A DNA stretch of 32,989 nucleotides from Sporisorium sorghi (lineage: Eukaryota; Basidiomycota; Ustilaginomycetes; Ustilaginales; Ustilaginaceae). Positions 1-9,133 of the stretch are shown here, in pieces. The notes under the pieces were generated by a model. The model had not been told where the DNA came from, ran no database searches, and saw nothing but the letters and a program-made list of their open reading frames with translations. Within the stretch, counting starts at the first letter, position 1, and each line of letters opens with the position of its first letter. The stretch covers positions 6,878 through 39,866 of the forward strand of contig JALCCG010000197.1 in NCBI GenBank assembly GCA_023212695.1. Direction: 5' to 3'. Made by a program: the position numbers and the translations under genes.

Positions 1-68
1 CCAACAGAATGAGAGCCCTGTCCCCCTGCTCTTTTGATGCCTTTGTACTGCTGGCGCCCCCCAAAAAA

Positions 69-99
<31 letters not shown>

Positions 100-239
100 G
101 AAAAGAAAAGAAAAGGGTGTGTCGGAAGAGCGCGACTTACTGTAGTTGCGAGCGAGCGGAGAAAGCGACGCACGAGACGACACACACACACACACTGGCC
201 TGCTGCCTCGCAAAGAGGAAATGCCTTTTTACGCGAACA

Positions 240-274
<35 letters not shown>

Positions 275-1004
275 GCTCTTTCCCTCTTGACAGGCACAGG
301 TTGATCATTTCATCAAGCAGCATTGACTCAGCGAGGCACTCGGTCCGTGTGCGAACGAGGGGCCCCTTGAAGTGAATGCGTGTGTGGGCCTGACAGCTGG
401 TTGCTTGATTGTGCTTTTGTGCGCTTTTTTTTTTTTTTTTTTTTCTCGTGAGGAGCTCGAGCCTAATCTTGAGGAAGGCAAAACTTTGCTTCTCGAGAGA
501 GAGAGAGAGAGCAGTCGGAGGGCAGCCGAGAACAGCGATGCAAAGCCAGAGCGGCCATTCCGAAGACTGTTTTGTGGAAGAGAGAAAGGAAGAGAGAGTG
601 AATCGCATTGGTTCCGAACAAGGCTCTGGCTCTGCACACTAAGCTAAGCTAAGCTTGCGTTTGGCTGCGACTGTGCCGTGTATAGCATGCAGACGCAGAA
701 AGCAGATGATCGCGCTTCCTCCCTATCTCTCTTCTTCCGAGTCGAGATGACGAAGCACAAGGGCTTCACAGTGACGTTTCATACCGTCGAGTAACCTTCG
801 CAATCGATCCTTCAAATAAGCGATAGAGCCTCGGATGGTCGGTCGGTTTCAGGGACGAACAGCACACCCAGCACCGTCACCACGGCGATAAAGATGGCTA
901 TAGCCGTGTCGCAGCTCGCAGCTCGCGCGATACATCGGCGCTCTCTCCCTTCGCACCGCCCTTTCGATGTTTTGTTTCTCTGTCTGGGGCAGAGAGACGC
1001 CGGC

Positions 1005-1005
<1 letters not shown>

Positions 1006-1040
<35 letters not shown>
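1006..1040. repeat. Poly(A) tract, 35 nt
   Basis: Thirty-five consecutive A lie about 237 bp upstream of the transporter start codon. Poly(dA:dT) tracts are known to exclude nucleosomes in fungal promoters, so a promoter role is plausible but inferred. Exact length may suffer from sequencing slippage. Confidence 0.85.
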
Positions 1041-1045
<5 letters not shown>

Positions 1046-1080
1046 CCCTTGACGAAGGCGACCAAATGCCGACGCCTTGC

Positions 1081-1120
1081 CCGATCTTATCCATATCCCG
1101 ATCCAGATCCCGATCCCGAT
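1081..1120 (+). repeat. Degenerate CCCGAT hexamer repeat
   Basis: Several imperfect copies of a CCCGAT/CCAGAT-like hexamer run in tandem about 160-200 bp upstream of the transporter ATG. It may be only a microsatellite; no known binding site is claimed. Confidence 0.6.
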
Positions 1121-1206
1121 ATTGTGTGTCTCTGCAAAGAGCCGCGGACGCACAAACCAACCAAGCGAATGCGAGATTTCAGGGTCCAGGATCGACAGAG
1201 CTCGCA

Positions 1207-1250
1207 CTTCCCTCTTCCTCCCTCCTCCTCCTCCACCTTTTCTCTGCACA
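1207..1250 (+). promoter_or_regulatory. Pyrimidine-rich leader before the transporter ATG
   Basis: A nearly pure C/T stretch (CTTCCTC and CTCCTC repeats) ends about 30 bp before the ATG at 1277. Such CT tracts commonly lie near transcription starts of fungal genes. It supports placing the start codon at 1277 rather than further upstream. Confidence 0.4.
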
Positions 1251-1276
1251 CCACCCGACCGCCACCAACAACCACA

Positions 1277-2561
1277 ATGACAGCCGGCCTCTCGGACTTC
1301 ACCCCCTTCCACAGCCTCGCAGGCGGGCTGATGATGGCCGCGTCCCTGCACACTCTCCTCTCGAAACTCGGGCTGGTGCTCGGCATCTCGGGCTTCTTCC
1401 ACTCGACCGTCTCGTCCACGTTGAACACGCTCACGGGCTCGTCGCGCAAGGCTGCACCTTCGATCTTCCCGCTCGCCGCGCGCTACTTTACCACGGGCAT
1501 CTTTCTGGGCGGTGTTGTGCTGGGTCTGACACGTGCCCGCGTCGAGGCCGGGCTGGGTGTCGCGATCTTGGACGACTTCGGCTCGAACCGCGGGTCGCTG
1601 CTGTCCGTGGCTGGGCTCGGTGCGCTGGTTGGAGTTGGGACGAAGCTCGGCAATGGCTGTACATCGGGCCACTTCCTGTGTGGACTCTCGCGCTTCTCGT
1701 TGAGATCGTTCGTGGCGACTGCGACGTTTTTTGGTGTCGCTGTGCTGACACACGTCTCGATGGCTTCCAAGGCGGCTGTCTCGACCGCAGCTGTCGGATC
1801 TGGCTTCTGGAGCCACCTGCCAGCCAGCTTCCCCCAGCCCGACTTCATCACCCTGCTCGCCCTCCAAGCCCCCGCGCTCGTCTACATGACCGTCCCCGAC
1901 CTGCTCGGCGCCACCGACCCCTCTGCTTCTGCGCAAAGCAAAAAGACGCGCCAGCTCCTCGCCGCCAAAATCATGGCACTCGCCGTCGGCACTCACTTCA
2001 GCTTCGCCCTCGGCATCAGCGGCATGATGCGGCCCTCCAAAGTACTCGGTTTCCTCTCCTTATCCCCTGCCCTCATCTCGTCCGGCGCATGGGATCCCTC
2101 GCTAGCCATGGTGGCGATCGGCGGCATCGTCCCGGCGTCCATCGCGTATCTGCGCCATGTCAAGCCTAAGCAGGACGAGCTGCGTCGACGCTCCGCGAAG
2201 AAAGGCTCGAAAAGCGATGCTGAGCTGCAGCCGGCACTGTCGCTCGTCGCGCCGGAATGGAGGACTCTGGCAAACCCGTGGAAGATCGATGCCCGGCTCG
2301 TTGTTGGGTCGGTGCTGTTTGGGTTGGGTTGGGGCGCGACTGGTTTGGTGAGTATGAAGGAGCTGGTGTGGTTGTAAGGATGCGAGTTTTGCTGACGTTC
2401 AATGTTTGATGTTTTCAATGCAGTGCCCTGGCCCAGCACTGGCCTCGTTGTCGTCTCTGGCGACTCAAGGTTTGACCGAAGGAAGCTCCGCAGGCGTCAC
2501 GGAGCTGCTCGCTTTCGTCGCAGCAATGGCGGTGGGCGGTCAAGTAGCCGGCTCGCTCTAG
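1277..2561 (+). CDS. YeeE/YedE-family sulfur-compound transporter
   Basis: Predicted integral membrane protein of 402 residues in two exons (1277-2347 and 2424-2561) split by a 76-nt GTGAGT...CAG intron in phase 0. The family (bacterial YeeE/TsuA, DUF395) imports thiosulfate through a path lined by conserved cysteines. Visible family motifs are the N-terminal LVLGISG (about 33-39), GNGCTSGH (125-132, key Cys128) and CPGPALA (from Cys358), the last encoded exactly at the start of exon 2. Many hydrophobic segments separated by short loops fit a multi-span transporter, and two similar halves are typical. The start at 1277 has a good context (CCACAATGA) and follows a CT-rich leader; the frame stays open further upstream but that sequence is low-complexity. 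Thiosulfate is inferred from the family; another sulfur compound is possible. Confidence 0.85.
2348..2423 (+). other. Intron of the sulfur transporter gene
   Basis: Donor GTGAGT directly follows the TTG codon ending at 2347 and the acceptor is CAG at 2421-2423. Removing it joins ...GATGL to CPGPALA, which restores the second conserved motif. Without splicing the frame ends at 2377 after nine extra codons. Confidence 0.85.
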
Positions 2562-2672
2562 CGTATCGCCCTGTTTGACCTGTGTGTTGTAAGGAATGAC
2601 ATTCGTAATTGAACTTAGTCGGCATGTCTGGCATTTGCCTCAAGCAGCGACTCGTTGCAGCAGCATCGCCGT

Positions 2673-4103
2673 TCACAGGTAGCAGTTCATCCAATCCCCA
2701 CCAGCCTGTGCAAACCTCTGACTAGCCACAAAGTCATCCACCCTACACAGCCCCTTCTCCGCCTGCCTCCTACCCTGCACCTTGACACTGCACCCCTTCA
2801 ACCCATCCAGCGGCAACACCGCATCATTCAGCACCACCCTTACGTACTTGCCCCTCTCACAGCCCACCCTCTCCACCACCATCCTTCCGCCCATGGGCAC
2901 GATATGCGCCGCATTCCACAGCCTTTCCCTCCCCTTATACCTCCTCTCATCCAGCTCGTCCCTGAGCAGGCCCATGACAGCTACGGCTGAAGCGAGCTGC
3001 GTATCGTGCGTGAAATCCAGGTACACGCCCAGCCCCCTGGGGAACGTCTGCTCGCTCGCATCGAGCGTGGAATTCGTCGAGGTGTGATCCACCACCGGCG
3101 CATCCGTCAGCCGCGCAAGCAGCTCGTTGACCCACCCTACGCTCCACGCTCTTCCCAGCGGCCCGCCGTAACCGGCGTTTGCGTACTGCTGCAGATCCTG
3201 GCCGTACGAGTAGAGCTGCCACTCGCGCAGCGTGAACACCGCGCAGAACGGCGAGAGGCGCCCGCGGAAGGCGGTCTGGAAAGGGCAGGCGTTCTGCATC
3301 GCCTGCACGTCGGCTGTCGTCAGGTTGAGCTTCGGCAGCGCGCGTTGCAGCCGCTGCACGATGGAGGGGAGGTAGACGCCGTTCCATGCGGAGAAGGCGG
3401 TGGAGGCGGAGGTGTCGTTAGCGGAGTAACGGCATGTGCCGACCGCGAGCGAGGCGTTGAACGTCGCCACGCTGTCCGGCAGTGTCAGTAAGGGAGCGGC
3501 GGGGCGCTGGCGCCAGTCGGGGCCGAGGAGGCCTTCCGCAAACGCGTGGGTGGTCGCACTGACGCGCTGCTGGTCGGTCGTGCGTACGAACACAGGCAGG
3601 GTGGTGTTGAGGGGTGAGTTGTACCAGTCCCCACGACCGAGCAAGTGGCCGTATCGCTGCTGGAAGCGGTACCCGCTCGCATGCGCCTCCTGCGCGCCGT
3701 ACGCCGTCAGCAGCTCCGGCGTCACCGCCTCGTACTCCCCTTTCAACCTCGCAAGGAACTCCAGCTCATCGTGCGCCTGCCCATCACCCACGCCGAAACT
3801 CTCCCCGCTGGCCTGCTCCAGCTTCGCGATCATCGCAGCGATACTAGAGGCAACGCTTTTGGAAGGTCCGCGGAAATCGTGCCGCATCAGCAGGTTGACT
3901 TGCTCGACACGGCAGTCGTCGGGGAGGTGGGAAGGGATGCCATACCGCCCCGCGTCGGCGTTGGGCGCGTAGAAGGACCAGCCGCCGAGGTTGGTGAGGA
4001 TGTGCGGAGAGGCGGGCTGGCCGGTTTGAGTGGTGGGCCAGAGAGGGGTGTTGTAGCCGAGTGTCGTGGCGAGGGTCAGGAGGGTTGGGTTTAGGTGCAC
4101 CAT
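2673..4103 (-). CDS. Phytase-like histidine acid phosphatase
   Basis: Single-exon gene for 476 residues of the histidine acid phosphatase superfamily (branch 2), close in layout to fungal 3-phytases, which release phosphate from phytate. The phosphohistidine loop is RHDFRGP at 74-80 (His75 nucleophile) and the proton-donor motif is HD at 366-367 within LDFTHD. Phytase-like signatures in between include CPFQTAF, SPFCAVFTLREW and GWVNELLARLT. The cysteine-rich C-terminus has VRVVLND, CRVDDF and GGDWMNCY. The loop is unusual: its third position is Asp where the family normally has Gly or Asn. The N-terminus is only weakly hydrophobic, so secretion is likely from the family but not obvious here. 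It converges on the transporter gene with about 111 bp between stop codons. Phytate as substrate is inferred. Confidence 0.85.
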   Translation of the reverse strand: MVHLNPTLLTLATTLGYNTPLWPTTQTGQPASPHILTNLGGWSFYAPNADAGRYGIPSHLPDDCRVEQVNLLMRHDFRGPSKSVASSIAAMIAKLEQASGESFGVGDGQAHDELEFLARLKGEYEAVTPELLTAYGAQEAHASGYRFQQRYGHLLGRGDWYNSPLNTTLPVFVRTTDQQRVSATTHAFAEGLLGPDWRQRPAAPLLTLPDSVATFNASLAVGTCRYSANDTSASTAFSAWNGVYLPSIVQRLQRALPKLNLTTADVQAMQNACPFQTAFRGRLSPFCAVFTLREWQLYSYGQDLQQYANAGYGGPLGRAWSVGWVNELLARLTDAPVVDHTSTNSTLDASEQTFPRGLGVYLDFTHDTQLASAVAVMGLLRDELDERRYKGRERLWNAAHIVPMGGRMVVERVGCERGKYVRVVLNDAVLPLDGLKGCSVKVQGRRQAEKGLCRVDDFVASQRFAQAGGDWMNCYL

Positions 4104-4798
4104 TGTGAGGAGAGGTCGGATAAGGTCGAGAGAGAGGAGGGTGAGGACTCGGGATGAGTTTGGGTGTGGGAAGCGTGAGCTTATGTATCATTGCCTAGTA
4201 TCAAGTTTCTCAACAAGCAGATAAGTTGGTGAGCGGCCCTCATCGGCACGACGACCTCTTATCGTCGAAGACGGCTGCAAAGCGGCAACGACCTCTCAAC
4301 CGCAGGCACCGTGAACACCAACGTCGAGAGCGATGACCGGTCAATTCGGCGACTCCTCCAGTAGAGCTTGATTTGCAAACGTTGGACGCCCGTTCTGTTC
4401 AAACCTCGCCGGCGGCTGCTTGCCCCACCACATGCTCTCCTCGGCACCTCCCAGACCTTTCATCTGCACAGAACATTCACTCTGCGTACCACAAAAACGT
4501 GCTCCCCCTGCACCTGAAGCAGAACGTGGGCTTTCAACATGCATCGTCAGCCGCCGTGTTTGCCGAATTGCTCATTTTCGAGCGCAACCGCCACATCGAG
4601 CGCAGCTGTCAAGGTTGGCCATGAAACAAAGGCTTCTTTCCTGCTTCTTGATACGGTACATGTTCGGCGATCTTCGCAGCACAGGATCCAGCTGCTCGGA
4701 TCGAACCTCTCCGCTCGATTCTAGTCACACGATCCGACGATGCTGCCTTGCACACGTGTACACGTCGTGGTATTGCAGTGCAGCCGTGCAGGGCGAGT
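4104..4798. other. Intergenic: acid phosphatase promoter and 3' flank of the next gene
   Basis: No gene is supported. On the minus strand the part next to 4103 is CT-rich (about 4104-4145), as expected for a leader of the phosphatase gene. A B-box-like GGTTCGATCC on the minus strand near 4697-4706 has no tRNA fold around it. Confidence 0.6.
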
Positions 4799-5754
4799 CT
4801 AAGTGAACGCGAACCGGACAAACACAGGCGTATGATCGGACAACGGCTTCCCTGCGGCATCCGTAAACTCCTCGCCCAGATACTTCCACTCGCTCGGCGT
4901 CAGCGTGACGCTTCCACTTTTATACAGCACCTTATCGACCACCTCGCAGTCCGGCGTAGTCGGGAACGGCTGTGCGCACACTAGCGCCTGCTCGTCCGGT
5001 GCTGGCGCTTTGCCGCCTCGTACAACCTCGACCCAGGTGTCCTTCAGCCGTGTCTCGTTCAAAAACGCAGCGAGACCGTCGTGGGGGCGGGTGTAGCGGC
5101 TGTTCGTATCGCCCATCACCACCACTGCTCTCCCTTTCGCGTCGGATCGCAGTGCGATCGCGCGAGCGAGCTGCTCGAAGTTCGCCCTGCGTGCGCTCGA
5201 ATCCGCATCGTCGGAGCCAGCGTCCATGTGCAGATTGTACACGTCCACTTCTCCCCTTCCCCCGGGCAGGCTCAGCGTCACCGCCGTCCAGCCCTTGGGC
5301 GTGAGACAGTCGCCCTCGTTCAAGCTACACTGCGTCCACTTGGCCCGTTCCAGATCCGCATACGGCAAGGTGGCGAGCGTGTTCAGCCCAGAGCCGAACG
5401 GCACCCCGCCCGACGTCGGCGTGCGATGGGGGTGCGTGTCCGACGCATAGATGTACGCGTGGTAGTTGAAGTCCTAACCCAAGCGTCAGTTTCGGGGACT
5501 GAGGGTAAAGAGGTGCAAGGGAAACTCACCTCCTGCAAGTTGACCACGTCAAACGCGTACGTGGCGAGCTTCTGGCCGATCAGGATGGAGTTGGCTCGTT
5601 TGTCGCCCGAGCCGTTGCCGTTGAGGATGGCGGGTAGGCCGGCGACGTTGAGGGTTAGTGTGGTTAGGGTGCCTGTGGTTGAGAGGGGGGCGGGAGACGC
5701 GAGGGAGGCTAGGGTGAGGAGCGATGTGAGAGCCAGGAGGGTTGGTTTGTGCAT
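4799..5754 (-). CDS. Secreted endonuclease/exonuclease/phosphatase-fold protein
   Basis: Two exons (5754-5530 and 5473-4799) give 299 residues; the 56-nt intron in phase 0 runs from GTGAGT to TTAG. Residues 1-22 form a clear signal peptide (positive start, Leu/Ala-rich core, ASPAP cleavage region). The rest fits the metal-dependent DNase I-like superfamily, which includes nucleases, sphingomyelinases and inositol phosphatases. Visible motifs are LNVAGLP (35-41), LQED across the splice junction (Glu75, metal ligand), NLHMDAG (His157, Asp159), GDTNSRY (Asp197, Asn199) and SDH (287-289, catalytic His). The splice is well supported because it creates LQEDFNYHAYIY, typical of this family. The real substrate cannot be told; a sphingomyelinase- or nuclease-like extracellular role is possible. 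Confidence 0.83.
5474..5529 (-). other. Intron of the secreted phosphoesterase gene
   Basis: On the minus strand it begins GTGAGTTTC and ends GGGTTAG, 56 nt, with a CTGAC branch-point-like sequence shortly before the acceptor. Splicing joins ...VVNLQE to DFNYHAYIY. Confidence 0.85.
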
Positions 5755-6488
5755 GATGGTGAGCGAGGGGATGGCGGTTGGTAGATGGGGTCTGGGATGG
5801 ACTGCTTGCGAGCCAGCTCCCCTTCATATACGTTCGCACCAGTCCATCCGCTCGCCCTGAACATCTGCACCGGCTACAGCGCATTCCATGCACACACTCC
5901 CAGCACAGCGCACCAACGAACCACACACTCCAACCTCACGGCACACCGCGATCCGAATCCCTGCACACTCTTCTAAACCCCTGCCTCACCGCCGCATCCC
6001 AACTCTCCCTCACCCGAAGCTCTGGCTCGTCGACCCTCGAACCGAACCCACACCACACTCACGACTGAGTCACACTGCAAAGTTTCACCAGACGCGATTG
6101 AGTTGGCCCAAACAGCGCTTGCATGATGCGCTGCATGCATTAGCGCGCTCGCTTGTGCGTTGCACCATGCTGCGAAGTACACCAAGCGAGGGATTCGAGG
6201 GGCTTGGCATCACGTTGAGCTTGCATCAAAGGTGGTGGTCGGACCACGTGCTTGCGCTCAAGCCTTGCATGCGCGCTTGACGAGATGGTGGAGTGAACAG
6301 CAGCGTGACAGGGGTCGGGGACTTGTGGATTGGTGTCATCTGTGCAGACGGCGATCTTTCAGCGTGCTACAGATCGCTTGTACAGAGAAACGCCGCTTTG
6401 CTATCTCACTCCACTGCAAACACACGTAAGAAGTATGTGGGTACAGCTTTGATCTTGATCAATTGCAAGTCTGCAGCCGAAGATGCAG
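5755..6488. other. Intergenic: phosphoesterase promoter and rec1/rad1 3' flank
   Basis: The open frames here have no recognisable protein features. The stretch next to 5755 should be the promoter of the minus-strand phosphoesterase gene, and the part near 6488 the 3' untranslated region of rec1/rad1. No other element was recognised. Confidence 0.6.
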
Positions 6489-8213
6489 TCATACAATCAA
6501 GGTGCTGGTGTCGAGCGGACAGCACTATGCGCGATGTACAGGTAATAGAGCGAGGACAACCAACCACGGAGTCAGCGTGCGGCGATTCCCAGACGAAGAT
6601 CCGCACCATTCGACCGTCCGAAACGGAGAGCAAGAGCGTAAAAAGAGATCGATCGTCCAGTCCAAAGTTTGATCAGAGCATGACAAAGAGTCAGCAAAAT
6701 TTATCGCAGACAGTCAGCGCATCGCACCCAAGATCGATCAACGCTCTCTCTCGATACTCACCAGGAACTCGCAAAACGCATCCTGCTCGTCTTCGACCGC
6801 AGCCTGAGCTGCAGCACCAACAGCTCCAGCAGCAACCGGCGTGCGTCGATACTTTGGCATCATAAATTGAAAGCTTATGAGGCCGGCCTCGTCCATCCTG
6901 AGCGAAGTCTTGATCGAGGATCGCAGCACGGTCATGGTGCGTGAGAGCAGCGTGAAATCGTACCACTGCTCGCTGCTGCCAGGAAGGGCGACAAACTTTT
7001 CGATCACGCCTGTGGGATCTGAAGAGGACAGACTGGCGGGGAACACCATCTCGGACGATCCTGTGTCGGAGATGGCCTTGAACCTGAGCATGCTCGTCGA
7101 TGCACCCTTATCGACGCCTCGTCGTGAAGCTCTTGATGTGGCGTTGCTCTCGTCCACGTCATTGAGCGACGCAGAATGGGGCGAAGTCATGAGAATCGAC
7201 AACTTCTTGCAGGAAGTATCGATCTCTGCAAACGCAGACTGCAAGAGCTCGGACGCAACAATGACCTGGGCGACCATGTTGCGCGGATCAAAGACCATGT
7301 CCGTGAGGAAGCTGGGTTCGTAGGTGGAGATCGACACGCGGGTGAGAACGTTTGCTTCTTGCTCGAGCTCGAGAACGAGTGGGTGACCGTGGCCTTGGTA
7401 GTTGAGCCTCATTCGCGTGGATTTGGCAGCGGCTGAGAAAGCATTTCGATCCAGACCGCGGTCGACGGTTGCGCCTCGATCAGCGCCGTAGGGGTCAACT
7501 GTGCCGTCTCGCGTGCGATGGTATCCTCGGCCGTTTGAATTCGCGCCGCCTCCGCCTTGATCTGGCCGAGAGCCGGAATGGCCTCCAATGGAAGTGTGTG
7601 GTCGAGAAGGCCCTACGCCGCCAAAGATGTTGAGGCAAGAGATCCAGGTTTGCAAATTGACTTCGAACGATACGCTGTCGGGTTCGTCGTCCGCTCTGGC
7701 AGCGTCTTGGTCGTAAGTTGCATCCTCCTCGGCTCCACGCGCACGCTTGCGAGTCGGCTCTGCTGTCGATGGTGATGCAGCCGGACTTGCATCCTCCGCA
7801 TCGGAAGAGGCTGTAGAAGATTGCGAATCGCTGCTTCGAGCGTGTTTGGCCCGGTTCTTAGGCCGTGCGCGGCTGGTCGAGGCCTGAGCATTGCCGGCAG
7901 GCTTTTGAAATCGATACGAGTCAAACATGTGCGAGTAGAGGTACGCGTGGGCCTGGAGGGTGCGGTTGAGCTCGGTGACAATCTCCAAGCCTGAACTTGA
8001 TGCGATGACGACGGCGTGCTGTTGCGGCAAAGACAAGGAGTGTGCAGCTAGTGGGTCAGCGCATCCATGGGGGCAAAAGAGCAGCTCGAGGAGCTAAAGA
8101 CTCACAGTCTGAGTGGCGACCGATTTGAGCAGGTTGGCGAGTCCCGTGACATCCGAGAGACTTGCCGTCAGCGTCATGACAGACGCAGCCTCTGCTGGTG
8201 CTTCGACAGGCAT
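6489..8213 (-). CDS. rec1: Rad1/Rec1, subunit of the 9-1-1 DNA-damage checkpoint clamp
   Basis: Three exons (8213-8106, 8018-6762, 6524-6489) give 466 residues. The 9-1-1 ring (Rad9-Rad1-Hus1) is loaded at damaged DNA and activates checkpoint kinase signalling; the Ustilago maydis member is Rec1. Homology to human RAD1 is visible in TLTASLSDVTGLANLLK (14-30), the sliding-clamp segment LNIFGG, LNYQGHGHPLVLELEQ, YEPSFLTDMVFD, a SLRMDEAGLISFQFMM region and the closing CEFLCCPLD. Exon 1 was added because it supplies the missing first clamp strand; its ATG is at 8211-8213. The tiny third exon (CCPLDTSTLIV) matches the EYYCCPDE end of human RAD1. Low-complexity insertions after about residue 57 and in the middle make it longer than animal RAD1. 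The third-exon acceptor is less certain than the rest. Confidence 0.85.
6525..6761 (-). other. Long last intron of rec1/rad1
   Basis: Minus-strand donor GTGAGT after codon CTG; acceptor ATAG ending at 6525; 237 nt. A CTGAC branch-point-like site lies near 6571-6575, about 47 nt before the acceptor. Almost no other AG occurs between. A second acceptor (CCAG, near 6504) would instead give a 32-codon tail beginning HLDCMTASS. Reading through would end the protein after VSIERER. Confidence 0.65.
8019..8105 (-). other. First intron of rec1/rad1
   Basis: Minus-strand donor GTGAGT follows ...SVATQT and the acceptor CAACAG precedes HAVVIASSSGLE; 87 nt, phase 0. A CTGACC branch-point-like site is present. 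Splicing recreates the continuous first clamp domain. Confidence 0.8.
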
Positions 8214-8362
8214 GATGACCGAGTACGAGACGAAGTTGATGTTGGAGGAGTGAAGCAGCGTTGGCGGCGGAATGATGGTCTGAGCGACGACGACTCAGCC
8301 AAAAAAAATTGGACCCTTGATTTTGACTTTTTTTTGGCCACTTTTCTCGACCTCAATTTTGT

Positions 8363-8407
<45 letters not shown>

Positions 8408-9133
8408 CCTTGATTTTTCACAAATCACAAAATGTCGACGCCGCTCACGATCGCACCCGCAGCGGCTCAAGATCTCGAATCACGACAGCGAGCCTTTCAC
8501 TGGCCCCGCATGTGAAGCAGATACACCTGCGCCAGCATGATGCTGTGCCGTTGCCTGTGAAGCAAAGCATAGGCAAGTTGGCAATCCGGCATTCGAGAAA
8601 GACCCTGCATCGGAATTTTTTTTCCCCCTTGGTCTGCTCGCGCTCCACACGGACGCTGAGCTTGGCGACGATGACGGCTGGCGCTGCTTAACATCAGCAT
8701 ATTACGCTGAGCGAGCCATTCGGAAGAAATGCAGAGACCATGGAAGCTGGCTGGCTGGACCCTGACAAGAGCAGCTGTAGAAGACCACTTTTCATGCCGA
8801 TGTGAAACGTTGCCACCTCTTCTCCATCGACATCGTGCTCTTTGTCTGACCTTTGGGGCAGCTTTGCGAACGCACTCTACACCGATTCTAGCTTCAGCTC
8901 AGAATTGACTTGTTCCCAAGCCATCTTCTCCGCTTCGACCAGAACAGCAGAGCTGTCTGCTTGCAGCATTGGCTTGTCGAGCGTTGACCGCCTAGCTCAC
9001 CGTTGCTTGCCTTGTAGACGACAGCAAGTAGAAAGGGATCCCGACGAACAGTGTCGAAATAGTCTCGTACCAGGGTCTTCCTTCTCCTCCCTCCCCTTCG
9101 CATCTCAGGTACCGCATAGATGCCACCTTGAAA
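8214..9133. other. Divergent intergenic region between rec1/rad1 and a membrane-protein gene
   Basis: No gene is supported. It should hold both promoters. The most striking part is the 40-T tract at 8368-8407, about 155 bp upstream of the rec1/rad1 start. An A-run (8301-8308) and a T-run near 8329-8336 flank it. Confidence 0.65.
8368..8407. repeat. Poly(T) tract, 40 nt
   Basis: Forty consecutive T, which is poly(A) on the coding strand of rec1/rad1, about 155 bp before its ATG. Likely a nucleosome-depleting promoter tract by analogy; length may be affected by slippage. Confidence 0.85.

Larger units (their letters stand above)
1..1276. other. Gene-free left flank with homopolymer tracts
   Basis: I see no convincing gene here. 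The open frames are short, overlap homopolymers and have simple-sequence composition. The stretch holds an A-rich tract (63-114, with 25 uninterrupted A at 63-87), 31 T at 243-273, 20 T at 425-444, a GA repeat near 496-512, three copies of a CTAAG-like pentamer near 640-656 and 35 A at 1006-1040. The last part is presumably the promoter and 5' leader of the transporter gene that starts at 1277. Confidence 0.7.

Noticed and set aside
63..114. Poly(A) tract as a retroposon tail
   Set aside because: No target-site duplication or reverse-transcriptase or gene-like sequence precedes it, and similar tracts occur at many promoters in the window.
812..1996. 394-codon minus-strand open frame over the transporter gene
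   Set aside because: It is antisense to a well-supported coding region, contains a poly(F) stretch from the homopolymer and has no domain; it is a shadow of GC-rich codon usage.
967..2169. 400-codon plus-strand frame in another phase of the transporter gene
   Set aside because: Starts in the poly(A) tract (poly-Lys) and is Arg/Pro-rich without domain features; the in-frame transporter explains the region.
4660..4800. Possible minus-strand tRNA with B-box GGTTCGATCC near 4697-4706
   Set aside because: The bases flanking the B-box do not form a T stem and no A-box or acceptor stem could be found.
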